From Cadophora sp. MPI-SDFR-AT-0126 (Eukaryota > Ascomycota > Leotiomycetes > Helotiales > Ploettnerulaceae): 64,000 nt of DNA. The notes under the pieces are model-generated. The model had not been told where the DNA came from. It ran no database searches and saw only the letters and a program-made list of their open reading frames with translations. Shown in pieces: positions 34,030 through 46,375 of this stretch (its first letter is position 1; each line of letters begins with the position of its first letter). The translations under genes were made by a program, and so were the position numbers. The stretch covers positions 806,001-870,000 of the forward strand of contig JAGMVK010000011.1 of assembly GCA_020747065.1 (NCBI GenBank), read 5' to 3'.

Positions 34030-35824
34030 ATGAAGTGGCCTCGCTCAAAGCACCGGCTCCTCCTGAGCAGGTCTCGTCAAGACATTGGTCGACATCCTGT
34101 GGTATCATCAGCAGGTCACGTCAAGTTCGACGAATCCTCGGGTCAAATGTACTCTGAAACAACTATCTCAACGCAAAGCAACGAAGAGCGTGATTGGACG
34201 CGGCCTCACCGCATGTCTGTCAAGTCTGTCAAACACCAGCTTCGTTCTCAAAACGGTACTCGATCTCTGGTAAATTCTGCTGTCGAGACCATTCTCGAAA
34301 ATCTGACAGATCTCACCTTTGAGGGCATTGATTGCCTGCCCAAGAGACTTGTCCTCCGTATCTGGATTCTGGCCAGTGAAAGGTGAACTGTTCATTATCC
34401 CGCATAAACAATCGACTTTTGCTAAGGTTGGTTCCAGATATGTGATTCCCTTCCGTATTTGGGAAATTTTCTCCAAAGTACTCCGGGGCGAGAAAGACAT
34501 ACCTCTCAGCCTCCTGAGATTTCGTCATGTCATCCCTTCTCCCCGAATGACCCTTCAAACCTATACGTCCACACTGACCTCTAACAACTTCGACTTCCTC
34601 GCTTCGCTAAGTCTCACAACAGCATTCCCAGTTCCCCAACTCGTGAAGCTATCAAGTATCAAAAATCTAGGCATCCTTGAAATTGTTCATACACCTAGAG
34701 ATGCAACCCAGAGCGGAGTCAGTGATCGTCTGATCAGAGCCTGGCATCAAGCTGCCTTAGATGCAGGAGCCTTTTCTGTATTGAGAATACTCAAGCTCTG
34801 GAACCACAAGGAAGTAACAGAAACATCTCTCACCTATCTCAACAGTTTCCCTGTGTTGGCACTGTTCGATGTCAGGAGTTGCTCATTCAACACAAGATCA
34901 CGAGCTCTCGCTCGAACTCTAGGATGGAGATCTACTCTTGACGTTGGTATTCTGAGCTTCTTCGAGGCAATGTGTGTCGAAAGGGCGGTTATCAAGCGAG
35001 CAGCCGTTGAAGAAGACCCTCAACCGATTCGCAGAGCTCCATCTCATCAATTAGACGACGACAGCATCATCACTCGGATTCCACGAGCAGACGTGACAGA
35101 TTTCATCACTAGCCCAGCCTTTTCAGTATCAAAGGTGACTGCCCAGCCTATTCCGCACTGGGATGGATGGCAGAGAATGGGCGATCTTTCAAAAAGACGG
35201 TATCCTGACAAGAGCTTCAAGGAAGTGCGATGGGGCATTACCAATCAACATCTCTTCAATACTTCCTACTCGCTGGAGACCTGGGACTTCCTCACATATA
35301 CTATCTTCTCCAAGATTGGCGAGCTGAGAAGTGATCGGGATTTACAAAGAGCAGGCGTCAATATTGGTGAGCAAGCCGTCGTCCAGGATGAGCTTGTCAA
35401 CTCCGTACCACTGGCTTCACTTCGTCTTGGTCCGTTCCTCGAAGGCCTCAAGCCGTCAGTCTACACCAACCCGATCAAGTCGTACTACGGAAGCACCTAC
35501 ACGGAACGTTCTGATCCTCATCTCACCGAACTCACAAGAGACTATCCCAAGAACAAACACCCTGCCTTGGTAGATATCAGACCTGCTGTTAGCCCTGACG
35601 TGGGAAGCATAGCCTTTTTCAGAATTAAGGATCCACATACAAGACCGGATTCTGCTTCCTCACAGGAAACGGACAAAGATGAGACGACGAAGGCAAAGAT
35701 GACAAACCAGGGAGATACAACAAACTCGAAGAGAAGTTCCTTAGCAGAACCTTTCAAGCGACACACCAATTTCATGCAGAATAAGAAGCAGAAGTTGGGT
35801 GATGTGCTGGGCTCATTCATGTGA
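34030..35824 (+). CDS. unrecognised protein with LRR-like middle region
   Basis: Not a family I can name. Two exons, 34030-34382 and 34438-35824, 579 aa, with a 55-base intron (GTGAAC...CAG) that restores LASE-RYVIPFRIWEIF. The N-terminus is basic. Residues ~90-330 have hydrophobic segments spaced like irregular leucine-rich repeats (LEIVHTP, LRILKLWNHKEVTETSL, PVLALFDVRSCSF), as in many fungal F-box/LRR proteins, but no clear F-box is visible. The C-terminal 120 residues are Ser/Thr/Lys-rich and end in a basic cluster (KKQKLGDVLGSFM) that could be a nuclear signal. Intact frame and clean intron argue for a real gene. Confidence 0.75.
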
Positions 35825-36444
35825 TGCAAATACCAAGGGGTTATGGGTGGAGTTGGAATGGATTGGGATGTGCATGCTGATTTGAGGGCGTTACGGTCGT
35901 ATTTATGATACCCAGTGCTGTACCATAGATTTATCAGGATGGATCGGCTGGAGGTTGGAGGTTTGGTATCACGGCGTTAATAGGAAGTATTATGGGCTTC
36001 AGAGAAGAAACCCTGAACGGCATTGCCCCTGGCTGGAGCTGTCATGGATTAGAGACCGCCAAGGTCTGCTCCCAGGAATGGAACGTCTATAAACCAGTGT
36101 CTGGGCATTTGTATCTTCAGGTAGCTTTCGCTTTTGGCCTTAATTGATTATCCCCAGGGACAGCAGATTGATATTTCTGCACCCGTGTCCGATGATTCAG
36201 GTGATCCTCGGTCAGTTTCAGTCAGTCTTAACATATCAGATCTCACAATTAAATGCAGATCAATTCCCTCGAAATATACCGCATGTTTTTCGTAAAAATC
36301 AGGTCCCTTGGACTGAAGACCTCTCAAGCCACCGTAATCGTACATCCATTTCATGATCCATTCCCATTCCGAAACCATGCACGCATCATCAAGCAACCAT
36401 AACCGAATGTACCCAAGTGCAATCCGTGTATCTGCATTAACAGC
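35825..36444. other. convergent 3' intergenic region
   Basis: 620 bp between convergent genes; no coding or repeat signal seen. Confidence 0.5.
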
Positions 36445-36944
36445 TTAACCAAGTCTGGTCTCCTTGTCCTTGATAGGGATATCACTGCCGGTAGTACTCT
36501 TGTATTGGCCACGAATGAAGTCAGAGATCTGCTCATCTTTGGCCTGCTCGACGGCAGACTCGTTGTCTTGGGGTCCGGCGCCCATGAACTTCTCTTGGAC
36601 GAAGTCGATTCCTTCAGGGATTAGTTATGATCAAGAAAGATATACTTTCAACAATGCACTCTCGCAGACAAGTGATGGGAAAGAGAGAGGTGGGAGCTTG
36701 AGTGAGGGGCAGATAGGATGGTTACAAAAGCATATATACCTTTGTCGAGGTAATCCTCATTCTTCTCACTCTCCTTTCCTCCACCAGCAGCAGAGTTTAG
36801 CTTATCGCCAATTCCACCGAGGAAACCACCTCCACCAGAGGAACTGCTGGAGCTTTGCTCATTCTGGCCTTGGCCTTGTTGTTGTTGTTGGCTCTGGCCC
36901 TCGCCTTGCTTATCACCACCGGTAAACTTGTTGACGAAATCCAT
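36445..36944 (-). CDS. small Gly/Gln/Ser-rich hydrophilic protein (123 aa)
   Basis: Two exons, complement(36445-36611, 36740-36944), 123 aa, with a 128-base intron ending AAG. The N-terminal half has a Gln run, a Ser run and GGGGFLGGIGDKLNSAAGGG. The C-terminal half is charged: SEKNEDYLDKGIDFVQEKFMG, then SAVEQAKDEQISDFIRGQYK. Strongly hydrophilic with no membrane segment or signal, so it resembles fungal hydrophilin or stress-induced small proteins; function unknown. The intron is supported because it links two halves that both read like protein and gives the natural DKG-IDFVQEK join. Stress induction is only a guess. Confidence 0.8.
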
Positions 36945-38056
36945 GCTGGCTAATTGCTTGGTTGATGGAGTTGAGTTTGTTGTATTGTGATGAAATTTCT
37001 GGTGTTTGGATGAAGATGATATTGTATTGTATTTCGAGGAAAGTCTACAGTGTGCGGAGAAGAGGGAGGGAGGCGAGGAAGGAAGGAGGCAGTCTCACGA
37101 CCAAGAAGTAATCCTCAAGTAAATAGCTGACTCCATTCACGGCCATGATCCAGCTTGCATGTAGCACCATGCTGCCAAGACTACGTCACTTTAAACCTGA
37201 GCAATGAAACGGGCCAAATATCCTGCCATAATGCGGACCGTGCAACCTGTCATGCTTGTCCAGCTGAAGGTTAGCAGCTGCCAAGCAAGAGAATCTTGCT
37301 TTCGAGTGTTAGGTTAGGGTATGCTGCGAGGTGATGTCGGGTATTGGAGGATTGTATCGTGAGGCAGGTGTGGTGGGGTAAAAAGAGGAGCGGGCTCCGA
37401 GCTTGGCGGCGCGGGGCGAGTTGTTGATGGACCAGGGATAGTGGAGGGGAAGCTGGAGGGGTGGTTGGTATGGGAATTTCCCTTCTGATACCACCAACTT
37501 GAGTTGAACGCCATGAATAGTATAACGACAGCACTGGACATTGCCTGAATGGGCCGCTGAGTGATTTCTTCCTACTGCTTCTCGGAGCTAACCACAGTCT
37601 CTAGCTGAAATAAAAGAGAGCCTAATTCTTTCCATTCAATGCGTCGATTCCTTGTTGACGTTGAGTCTTCCAGTAAATTGAGCCATAGGGTCCAACAAGA
37701 CGCATCTCTCGGCTTACCATCGTCGGGAGAATATACTGGGGTATGAAATGCCACGGTAGTCGGTAGCTGATGACGATGTGCCCAAGACATGCAGTCTAAG
37801 AACTAAACAGCTTGCATGGTAATGGGCTTCCACTTGGACTGTCCTAAAAACGCACTGGCTTCTGAGCAAGTGAAGGAAATCTTGCCCAAGGGAATCCGGA
37901 GAGGGCTTTCAGTCAAGGGAGCGATCACGAACGATATGGTCACCATAATCCAGCAGTCAAAGTCCAATATGGTCAGCACCTGCTTAGCCTTCGATTGTCT
38001 CCATGTAGGTACACTCAAAGCTCATCAGTAGCCATCCGTTTCCTGCCATCATTGCT
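36945..38056. other. intergenic, 1.1 kb
   Basis: Promoter of the small Gly/Gln protein gene and the 3' flank of the ubiquitin fusion. A short telomere-like TTAGGTTAGGGT occurs at about 37309-37320. No gene supported. Confidence 0.5.
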
Positions 38057-38703
<647 letters not shown>

Positions 38704-39218
38704 GATTGCGGTTCCTAGACAAGAATGTACTTGTCGTCCTCAAACCGATGTTCTTGAAGAAGGAAGGGAGAGAAAGTTCGCAGATTTCGAAATTGTGCGC
38801 CAACTAATCCAAGCTATTTCACTTCGAGCTAGACTGACACTAAGCGACATGCGATTAAGATCCCTGCTTTGGGCCCCAAATCAGTGTGAATAGAAAGATA
38901 CTTTTAAAGACTTCACTTGATTCAAATCTACGACTTCTAGTGAAGCTAACATAAGAGTCTCTAATAGGAGTCGCCCTACATTTACAGTCTGAAAAATATG
39001 CATAGGTCTAGCCAGTCGTTCGCTGACGATCGAGAGGTATTCTTTGTCACGTGAAACGCCATGCCCTATTTAGGTTAGCAAGTAGTCTTATCGCCTCGTA
39101 CCAAACCGCGCACATTTCGTGATTTCCTCAAAATCATCGACCAAACCAGCAAGTATGAAATTTACCCACCTCAACGCCTGACAATCTGCTAACATCTGAG
39201 CTTTCAGAATCAGCAATC
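38704..39218. promoter_or_regulatory. divergent promoter of eS31 fusion and eS26
   Basis: 515 bp separating the start codons of two 40S ribosomal protein genes on opposite strands, so co-regulation from one region is plausible. No specific factor site recognised by eye. Confidence 0.55.
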
Positions 39219-40138
39219 ATGGTGAAAAAGAGAGCGTCAAAGTTAGTAAATCCCCAGCAATCTCAACAATCTCAACTGCACCTGCGACAAAGTTCCCCAG
39301 ATCTCCTACGGTTCGATCGAGTCTGCGACAGCTTCCTCCATACCTGAGCCACCTCTACAACCTTCACAATCTGCATTTCAAAGTCGAACTTCCATTTTCG
39401 GAATGCTAACAACACTTTAGCGGTCGCAACAAGAAGGGCCGCGGCCATGTCAAGCCCATTCGGTGCAGCAACTGCTCCCGATGCACTCCCAAGGGTCAGC
39501 ATACTTTTCCGTCCCCTGTATACCCGGAGGTCTTCTTGAAGTGATGGCATGCGACATACTTTCATTTTCAAAGAAGTCTCCTCACATTCTGTATGCGACG
39601 GTGCTAACAATTCGACAGACAAGGCAATCAAGCGCTTTACGATCAGGTTTGAACCCCAAATATCCACATAGATGATCAACAGCTAACTTCCCCCTAGAAA
39701 TATGGTAGAGAGCGCGGCAATTAGTTTGTGGCCTTGAATGTGAATCCTCTTTGGGAAGAGATGGCTGACCTGGGCGTTCTTCATCTAGGAGATATCTCGG
39801 ACGCTTCCGTGTTCCCAGAATACACCGTTCCCAAGATGTACCTCAAGCTCCAGTACTGCGTTTCATGCGCTATCCATGGCAAGATCGTCCGGTACGCACG
39901 CACTGAGAACTGAGATGAACCTTGGTCGAACATCCTTTCTTTAAGAGAACATCAGGGCTGACAATTCTCTTACAGTGTCCGCTCCCGTGAAGGTCGCCGC
40001 AACCGTGCTCCTGTAGGTTGGCATCCAATATTTGGTCGGGCATCTGCTTACTCTATATAGCCTCCTCGTGTCCGATACAACAAGGATGGAAAGAAGGTCA
40101 ACCCCAACCAGGCTGCTGCTAAGACCACCCAGGCATAA
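39219..40138 (+). CDS. RPS26: 40S ribosomal protein eS26
   Basis: Small-subunit protein near the mRNA exit. Seven exons, 39219-39241, 39421-39494, 39619-39646, 39698-39723, 39789-39891, 39976-40012 and 40061-40138, 122 aa; every junction keeps frame. The protein opens [19 protein letters not shown], with zinc-binding CSNC (Cys 23, 26) and CVSC (Cys 74, 77), and ends in a basic Asn/Gln/Lys tail typical of eS26. Exons 3 and 4 are only 28 and 26 bases. Six introns in 122 codons is dense even for a ribosomal protein gene. Confidence 0.94.
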
Positions 40139-41024
40139 GGGGCACGAAAGTCAAGGGAATCTGGAGTCACTAGGCATGTAAATGGGTTGTATCTCGTGAT
40201 TGCTAGCTACGAATGAAAAAAAGCTTGCTGCGAGGTCCATAATTGCGTATTCGAATTACGTGGTGATATGGCGGTTCGCAATGGGGCGGCACATGGCATA
40301 TGAATATCCTCAACTGCTTCAGAACTCTAAGAGCACTCCCAAAGCCATGGTCAAGGCACCCCTCTCGATGCGGCCCATGACGAGAGCCAACCAACCTCTT
40401 GTACAGCGGTTGTAGAATGGTTGTATCCCAGGACGTGACGTCCGCCAATTCGCCTCGAGTTCTCTTCGCAGACACGGCTACGGACTAATTGTCATTGATT
40501 CAAACATGCCCTGTAACTGTTGAAAAGGCAATATCCAAATCCAGAAAGCTGCCAGCAAGTCAGCCATAGACCATAGTCTCTTTCCAAATGGATATACTTC
40601 TTCTGGGAAAAGGCTCCTCGGATATTTGTGATTTCCTTTGATAAAATTGATACTTATAGTTGCACGAGCACTACAAGGTCCAAATGGGCGAGAGGTTAAT
40701 TACTGAATTTGGTACTTAGCCATTTCCTTGGCAAGTTCAGGTACACCGCACACAAGAGGGCGCCAAATCTACAAAGAATCTATTTCGGAATCCCCAAGTT
40801 TCCCAGAGGCCTTCTATTTACCAAAACTTCCATCAAAAGCTCAACTGAAAAGGCAATCATTCCATGCGGTGAGACCAATCATGTGATGGCCACGCAGCTG
40901 AAAACTGGCAGACACGCCAAGTCTGCCCCTCCTTCCTCTCCCATCAACCCCTCACTCGTTCCAGCCTCAACAAGAAGACTTACCGAAATCCTTCAAGCCC
41001 TGAAAGCCCGTTCTCCATCTCAAA
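40139..41024. other. intergenic, 0.9 kb
   Basis: 3' flank of eS26 and promoter/leader of the calmodulin-like gene. A plus-strand frame from 40709 runs into the first intron of that gene and is not believed. Nothing else seen. Confidence 0.45.
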
Positions 41025-41781
41025 ATGCCAGAGCTCGGTGGCCCAGCTGTAAGATCTCTGCCCTTCGTGTGAGATTTAGGATCATCTTTCGACCTCGTAC
41101 TGACCAGGCTGGTGTGGTGCAGGAACAGGATGTTGCTGCTTTGAAGGAGGCTTTCCAACTCTTCGTAAGTGATCCTTGAGACTCTGATACCATGGCGCTG
41201 ACAGTCAGCTAGGACAGCGATAATGATGGTATGATTGACAACAGTTGTCTTCCTCAGGAGTGCAATTTGCTGAAAAACGGCCAGGCGTGATCACCAAGGA
41301 AGAGATGTCCGCCGTTATGAACTCTCTCGGACTCAATCCAACTATGTCGGAAATTGAAGACATGATCAACGAAGTTGACCTTGACCAAACCGGCACTGTT
41401 GATCTAGAAGGTCAGTGTCAAATCTCCCCTCGCATGTCTGTCCCAATCTGATACCTTTCTCAGAATTCATCAAGATGATGAGCATCAAGACCAAGCCTGC
41501 CAACGCCGATGACGAGATGCGCAGCGCCTTCAACGTCTTCGACAAGGACGGTAGTGGTACCATCTCCGTCGATGAGCTTGGCCAGCTTATGAAGACCTTT
41601 GGAGAGAATCTCTCCGATGAGGATCTCAAGGTTATGATTCAGGAGGTTGACAAGAATGGAGATGGACATATCGATTGTGAGTTTCATGCTACAGACTTCT
41701 TAGCAAATATGTTATTTAGTGATCCTCTAGCTAAATGTCAGAGCAGATCAGGAATTCGTCAATTTCTTCTTGGAGAAGTAA
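41025..41781 (+). CDS. calmodulin-like EF-hand protein
   Basis: Small calcium sensor. Six exons, 41025-41048, 41108-41164, 41213-41228, 41285-41410, 41464-41676 and 41747-41781, 156 aa. Exon 3 is only 16 bases and codes the start of EF-hand 1. EF loops at residues 28-39 (DSDNDGVITKEE), 64-75 ([12 protein letters not shown]), 101-112 ([12 protein letters not shown]) and 137-148 ([12 protein letters not shown]). Loop 2 has Thr at position 5, so it may bind calcium poorly. The family spacing and the LKEAFQLF start match calmodulin, but sequence outside the loops differs widely and an extra N-terminal tail ([16 protein letters not shown]) is present, so this is a paralogue rather than the essential calmodulin. 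Confidence 0.9.
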
Positions 41782-43560
41782 TGGTTGTTTCATTGAAAGT
41801 GGCATGAAATATTTCTGCAGGCGAGCAAGTCTCAGTAGGAGTCATGACTCTTTCTCCGAATACACAATACCCATTTGATGACTTCGATTTGCCAGCTTCT
41901 TGTGCTACTCCTGTGAGTAATTGCTCGCAAGTGTGTCGGTCACGAAAGCTAGCCATGACGTGGAAATGGTTATGGCATAGCAAATGGATTTCTAAGCAGC
42001 GCTGGGGAAGATACCAAAACAGCGGTTGGTATCAACGACTAAAAGCATAAAACTGAGCAAACCCATCAATGCTATCCAATCTCATCCCAAGACCCTAACA
42101 GTCTATGGTACAACGGTCTCACAGACATTGCCAAATTTCCCCTGTCAGTTGTAGGATCGATCTTGTTTATATTCCACGCACAGATCCCTACTCAAATTAT
42201 TATGAATCTGGCATGTTCCTCCCTGGTCGCCGATTTTGTTGAGCTGGCTACAGTCAATGACCCTGGTGGGCGGAGCATGTGTTATGTCACAGCCGTAAAG
42301 TGAAATAGGCTGCAGCTTCCGCTCAACTGGCCTCGACCTGTACGGCCGTCGCACCAGTGCCTGGTCTTTTCGCAAAAGAAAGGCTTGCTGAAGTTGTTGC
42401 GATAGGGATGCGGGCGGGTGTATTCAAGGCGCTGAAATGTTTAGTGAGGCGAATACCAGAGAGAGGAGTGCCAGCAGGTAGAGCAGGATGATCTTGGTGC
42501 AGTTGATCTTGAGAAATGGGCTTTGCTGTTGGGGAACCGCGTATGGGTCAATTCTCGTCGTTTAGTTTGTTTTTGTGCTTGGAGTATTGCGGCAATTGGG
42601 TTCTGTTTTGAACGTAGGCGAAGGGTTCGACATCGTAGATTCGGTCACTATATATCTCAGAAGTACGGGGGCTTGATATTCTGGATGAGTCTTCGTCGTT
42701 CTTGGTCCGGATCCTGGCTCCGATATGTAAAGTGTAGTCGTCAAGTCACTGCTATGATTGCCCTTACTACTTAATTAACATTAAAACGGCTATATTCACG
42801 GTGTTTAAAAGGTAAAGCACTACTCACGAGGGGATCCACGAGGGCAATCCGTATTTCCAAGAACACACATCATGGATACCTTTGGTTCTCATGGACGTCA
42901 ACGAAACCTCGGATGTCATCTGAAATTTACGGGACATTTCAAAACGATAAACACTGCATGTCTGTTACCAGGTTTCATCCTCAAGAATTGTGAAGCAGTC
43001 TTATTGATCGAAAGGATATAAAGGTAGATCACATTCACTGCAGCCCAGACACTAATCAACCCCCGTTACAGCCAAGATATGCTCCAAATGTCGTGTGATT
43101 TAGGATTAAGCTTTCAAGTGAAACTTATGGGCAATCAAATGAGTCCATGGCACGAAGGAGATGATCGAAAATGGACTGCGGAACTCCTTTTATAGCCCAC
43201 CCGAGAATATGCCTAGGGCGTTGAAGTAGTATTCGGCAGTGGGGAGAAATGTTGGATCTGAGGATGAGATTGAGAGGATTTCGTCAATTTAGTGAAGAGG
43301 ATGTGAGAAGAGTCGGGAGGATAGTAAATTTTGGGAGCGAGGACTTCAAGGCTCAAGAACACTGGTATACGCCGTCACCGGGGATGGCGTGTGTTGAATG
43401 CCATCCAATGGTATCACAATCTTGGAAATCACTTTCACATGATACAAATACAGCTTTGGTTTCATATCGCTGACAAGGCTCGTGAGTACCCTGAACGGGT
43501 GATCTTGTTCATGGCTTTATGATGCGTAGCTCACCAGAGAGCGCCTATCCCTCTGTCCTT
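41782..43560. other. intergenic, 1.8 kb
   Basis: Convergent flank of the calmodulin-like and COG3 genes. A plus-strand frame at 43249-43473 (opening MLDLRMRLRGFRQFSEEDVR) looks mildly protein-like but continues in other frames without a clear intron; perhaps a remnant. No intact gene. Confidence 0.4.
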
Positions 43561-46057
43561 CTATCCCTCTACCTCATCTGCTCGAATCATCTTCAACAAC
43601 GCAGCCCTTGTGGTATCGTCATCGAACGCCTTGTCCAACAAAATCTGGAGCTCCCTAGCAACCAGAGCCTGTTTCTTAGGATCCTTCTCGGCTAAGCGAG
43701 CTTGCCATGTCTTCGTAAATGCCGTGATTTGCTGCACCAGGACCTTTTCTAGTTCCTTTCGGGCATCCAAGACACGATCCACGACTGCAGGAAGCAGGTT
43801 CCCTTTCACGAGCGGAGTTATGTAAGCAAGGGGGTTAAATAGCTGCTTTCGATCTTGCAGCTCCTGAATCGTGTCCCAGATCGGAGAAAAATCGAACTCA
43901 GCTGACTGTCGAACAACGTCTGGGATCTCTTGAGTCATGAACAGATTTTCAATAAACATGAGATTGCGGATGAGGAACAGCTGGGCGTCCATCATATTAG
44001 AAGTGCGTTTGATGATTGTGGCTGCTTTCTGGAGAGATTCGGTGACTTGGTGAACGATTTCGTACAGGACATCACTTGTTCGCTGCTAAATTTTAGCGAT
44101 CACACATTGCTAGAAAGTCATAAATTAACTTACCGGCCTATCATAGACACCCTCGTTGTACATGACCAGCAGCTTGACAGCGGTCTTGACTGTGGGATAT
44201 GAGTTTGAAACCAGGGGAGCGTGGTTACCGTGAACCTGCACTTTACCGTCACCGTCCTGGCCGTTTGTCGATTTAGCCGTCTCGTTCGTAATGATCTTCG
44301 CATTGACCGTAACCTTGAGATCGTCTTGAGATGGTTTGAAGTGTTCAATCTCGGTAGCCGCTTTGAGAAACAGACTATCCAGAGTTTTCCAAAGGTACTT
44401 GCTTAATAGAGCCTGAGCGATTGATCTTCGGCTATCTGCTGGCTGGTCATCGTCTAAGTCTTCATCGTTGGATGCCATGTACATGGTCTCCAGCCAGTTG
44501 ACCAAACCACATATTCGCTGCAGATCCCCGTTACTGAGATAAGGTAAGATGAACGTGTGAAGTGTCTCCAGATGCGAAAGAATGTTATTCTCAAGACGGC
44601 CGGCATACTCGCTACTCTTTGTATATGCTTCCAAGGGTTCATAATCTGCCAGAAGGGGACCATCCTGAAAGAATTGAGTGACTAACTTTTGCTCGTTGTA
44701 GCAAATTTCGAGCACATGCTGAATACAGAACCGAGCGAATGCTTCGAAATCAGTTTCAAGTTTCTCCTGTGTTGCGAACTTGCGCAAATTCTTCGACACC
44801 AGAGTCCCAACAGGCTCACGGCTTTTGAGAAATGCATCGATAAGCTGGTTATAGAGCTCGTGATACTGGTTGATATACGGACCCGAGGCTTTGTCATGGC
44901 CCTTCTGGCCGAAAGCAAAATCTGCATTTTTCAAAAGCTTCTGAATAGGCATTCCGAGGTTCTCGTATACGGTCTCGTATTTGCCGTAAAGTAGAATGTA
45001 CTCGGCAGTTTCATTGTGCTCTTTGGCCTTGAGCTCGTTCGACACATCATCGGAGACGTCACGAAGGGCAATCGAAAAGGCATTTTGCACAAGATTGAGC
45101 GCTCGTTCTAGCAGTGTTGAGTAGCGAGTTTTGTACACTGTTGAATCACGGTAGTTTGGCTGTAATGGTCAGTATCATGATCACCAGCGTAGGGAGACAG
45201 ATGAGGAAAGCCAAGGAAGCAGCTTACATGTTGGTCCATGAAATCGATGCAAGTGTTCAGGTTCATGAGCATATCCAGAAAATCGTCGTTCCTCACTAGC
45301 CTGCTAGATCCTGGCGCATTCAGACGGCGAGTAAGAGGTTCTAGGTAGGCGTAGTATTGCAAGTCTGTCCCAACCTCATCTGCCAGATCACGAAGCCGCT
45401 TCTGCTCATCCAACAAGTCTTCGCATTGGGCCTGAAAGGCAGTCGTTTCCGACTCAACGGATTTGAATGACTCGGAGAGTGTGGCAAGTAAGTCTAAAGC
45501 AGCTGTTGTATCACTGAGCAATGTGTCAAGATGCCGTTCGGACAAGACAAGTTGGTCGCTGTAAAGTCTTGCTTCACGATTAGTGACACGCTTGAGTAGT
45601 AAGGGAAGAACCAACCGATATTGATCCTGGCTCTCGTCGAGGAGCTCTTGCTCAAGATCCTCAAACCCGTTCTCAAGAATATTGACGCCAGGGGGGGAAT
45701 CTGAGGCTTCGAATACATCTCTCGACTTCTCAACCACGATCTCCTTGCCGAGGAAGGTCACAGCAGCGTCGTAAAAGTCACTGTAGGATTTGGCTCTCCT
45801 CGCGAGTGTGGCCTGAGGAGGACCTATCAAACCTGTCGACTCTTCGAACAGTCCCAGCACAGAGTCTTGGACACTCGATCTCTGATTGTTGTTTCCCTGT
45901 CCTATGTGTCAGAGTTTTCTCAGAGTTCTGGAGTGCGGCTAACATTGGGCTGCTTTAACAATGATTCTCTCCTCCGATGGCCTGATGCTTGGGAGACTTG
46001 CTCATCCTTTTTAGAGTGAGAATCCGGCACATAGCTATACCATGAATCTTCATACAT
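43561..46057 (-). CDS. COG3: conserved oligomeric Golgi complex subunit 3
   Basis: Lobe A subunit of the COG tether for retrograde transport in the Golgi (yeast Sec34). Four exons, complement(43561-44085, 44134-45159, 45228-45896, 45944-46057), 777 aa, introns of 47-68 bases. The N-terminal 60 residues are Ser/Lys/Gln-rich; a helical region follows (ESFKSVESETTAFQAQCEDL, LDEQKRLRDLADEVGTDLQY), then the Sec34 core YYAYLEPLTRRLNAPGSS and MDQHPNYRDSTVYKTRY. The rest is alpha-helical as expected. The last intron ends in a TAGCAG tandem acceptor, which could include or skip one Gln. Divergent from the RCC1-like gene with 318 bp between starts. Confidence 0.92.
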
Positions 46058-46375
46058 CCTGTGGGTGTGTGTTAATTGTTATTCTGACATTAAAACTGAC
46101 TGACTGACTTTGACACTGGGACACGTGAGGCTGAATGTCGATGTGGATGTCGCAAAGAACACGGGCACGGCTCGAATGCTCAGACTGCCGAGTGCCCAAA
46201 GCGGTGCAAAATCGTAGCGTCATTGACAGACGAGGCTGACTGACTGCACTGCACTGCACCACAACAAGCTTGTCTGACCTCCTCTCAGTCAACGAATACA
46301 AACATAGCCCTGGCTTGAATTCTGCGGGCGTCAATGGACTGAAACTACCTCTCTTTGCTCACGTCGATCTTCGAA
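46058..46375. promoter_or_regulatory. divergent promoter region of COG3 and the RCC1-like gene
   Basis: 318 bp between start codons. Contains TGACTGACTGACTTTGACA-type repeats near 46087-46115 and another GACTGACTGCACTGCACTGCA near 46236-46257. No named site recognised. Confidence 0.45.

Noticed and set aside
40709..41179. 156-codon plus-strand frame upstream of the calmodulin-like gene
   Set aside because: It reads through the first intron and into exon 2 in the wrong frame; the EF-hand reading uses the ATG at 41025.
46355..46375. start of the RCC1-like protein seven codons upstream
   Set aside because: That codon is TTG; the first ATG is at 46376.
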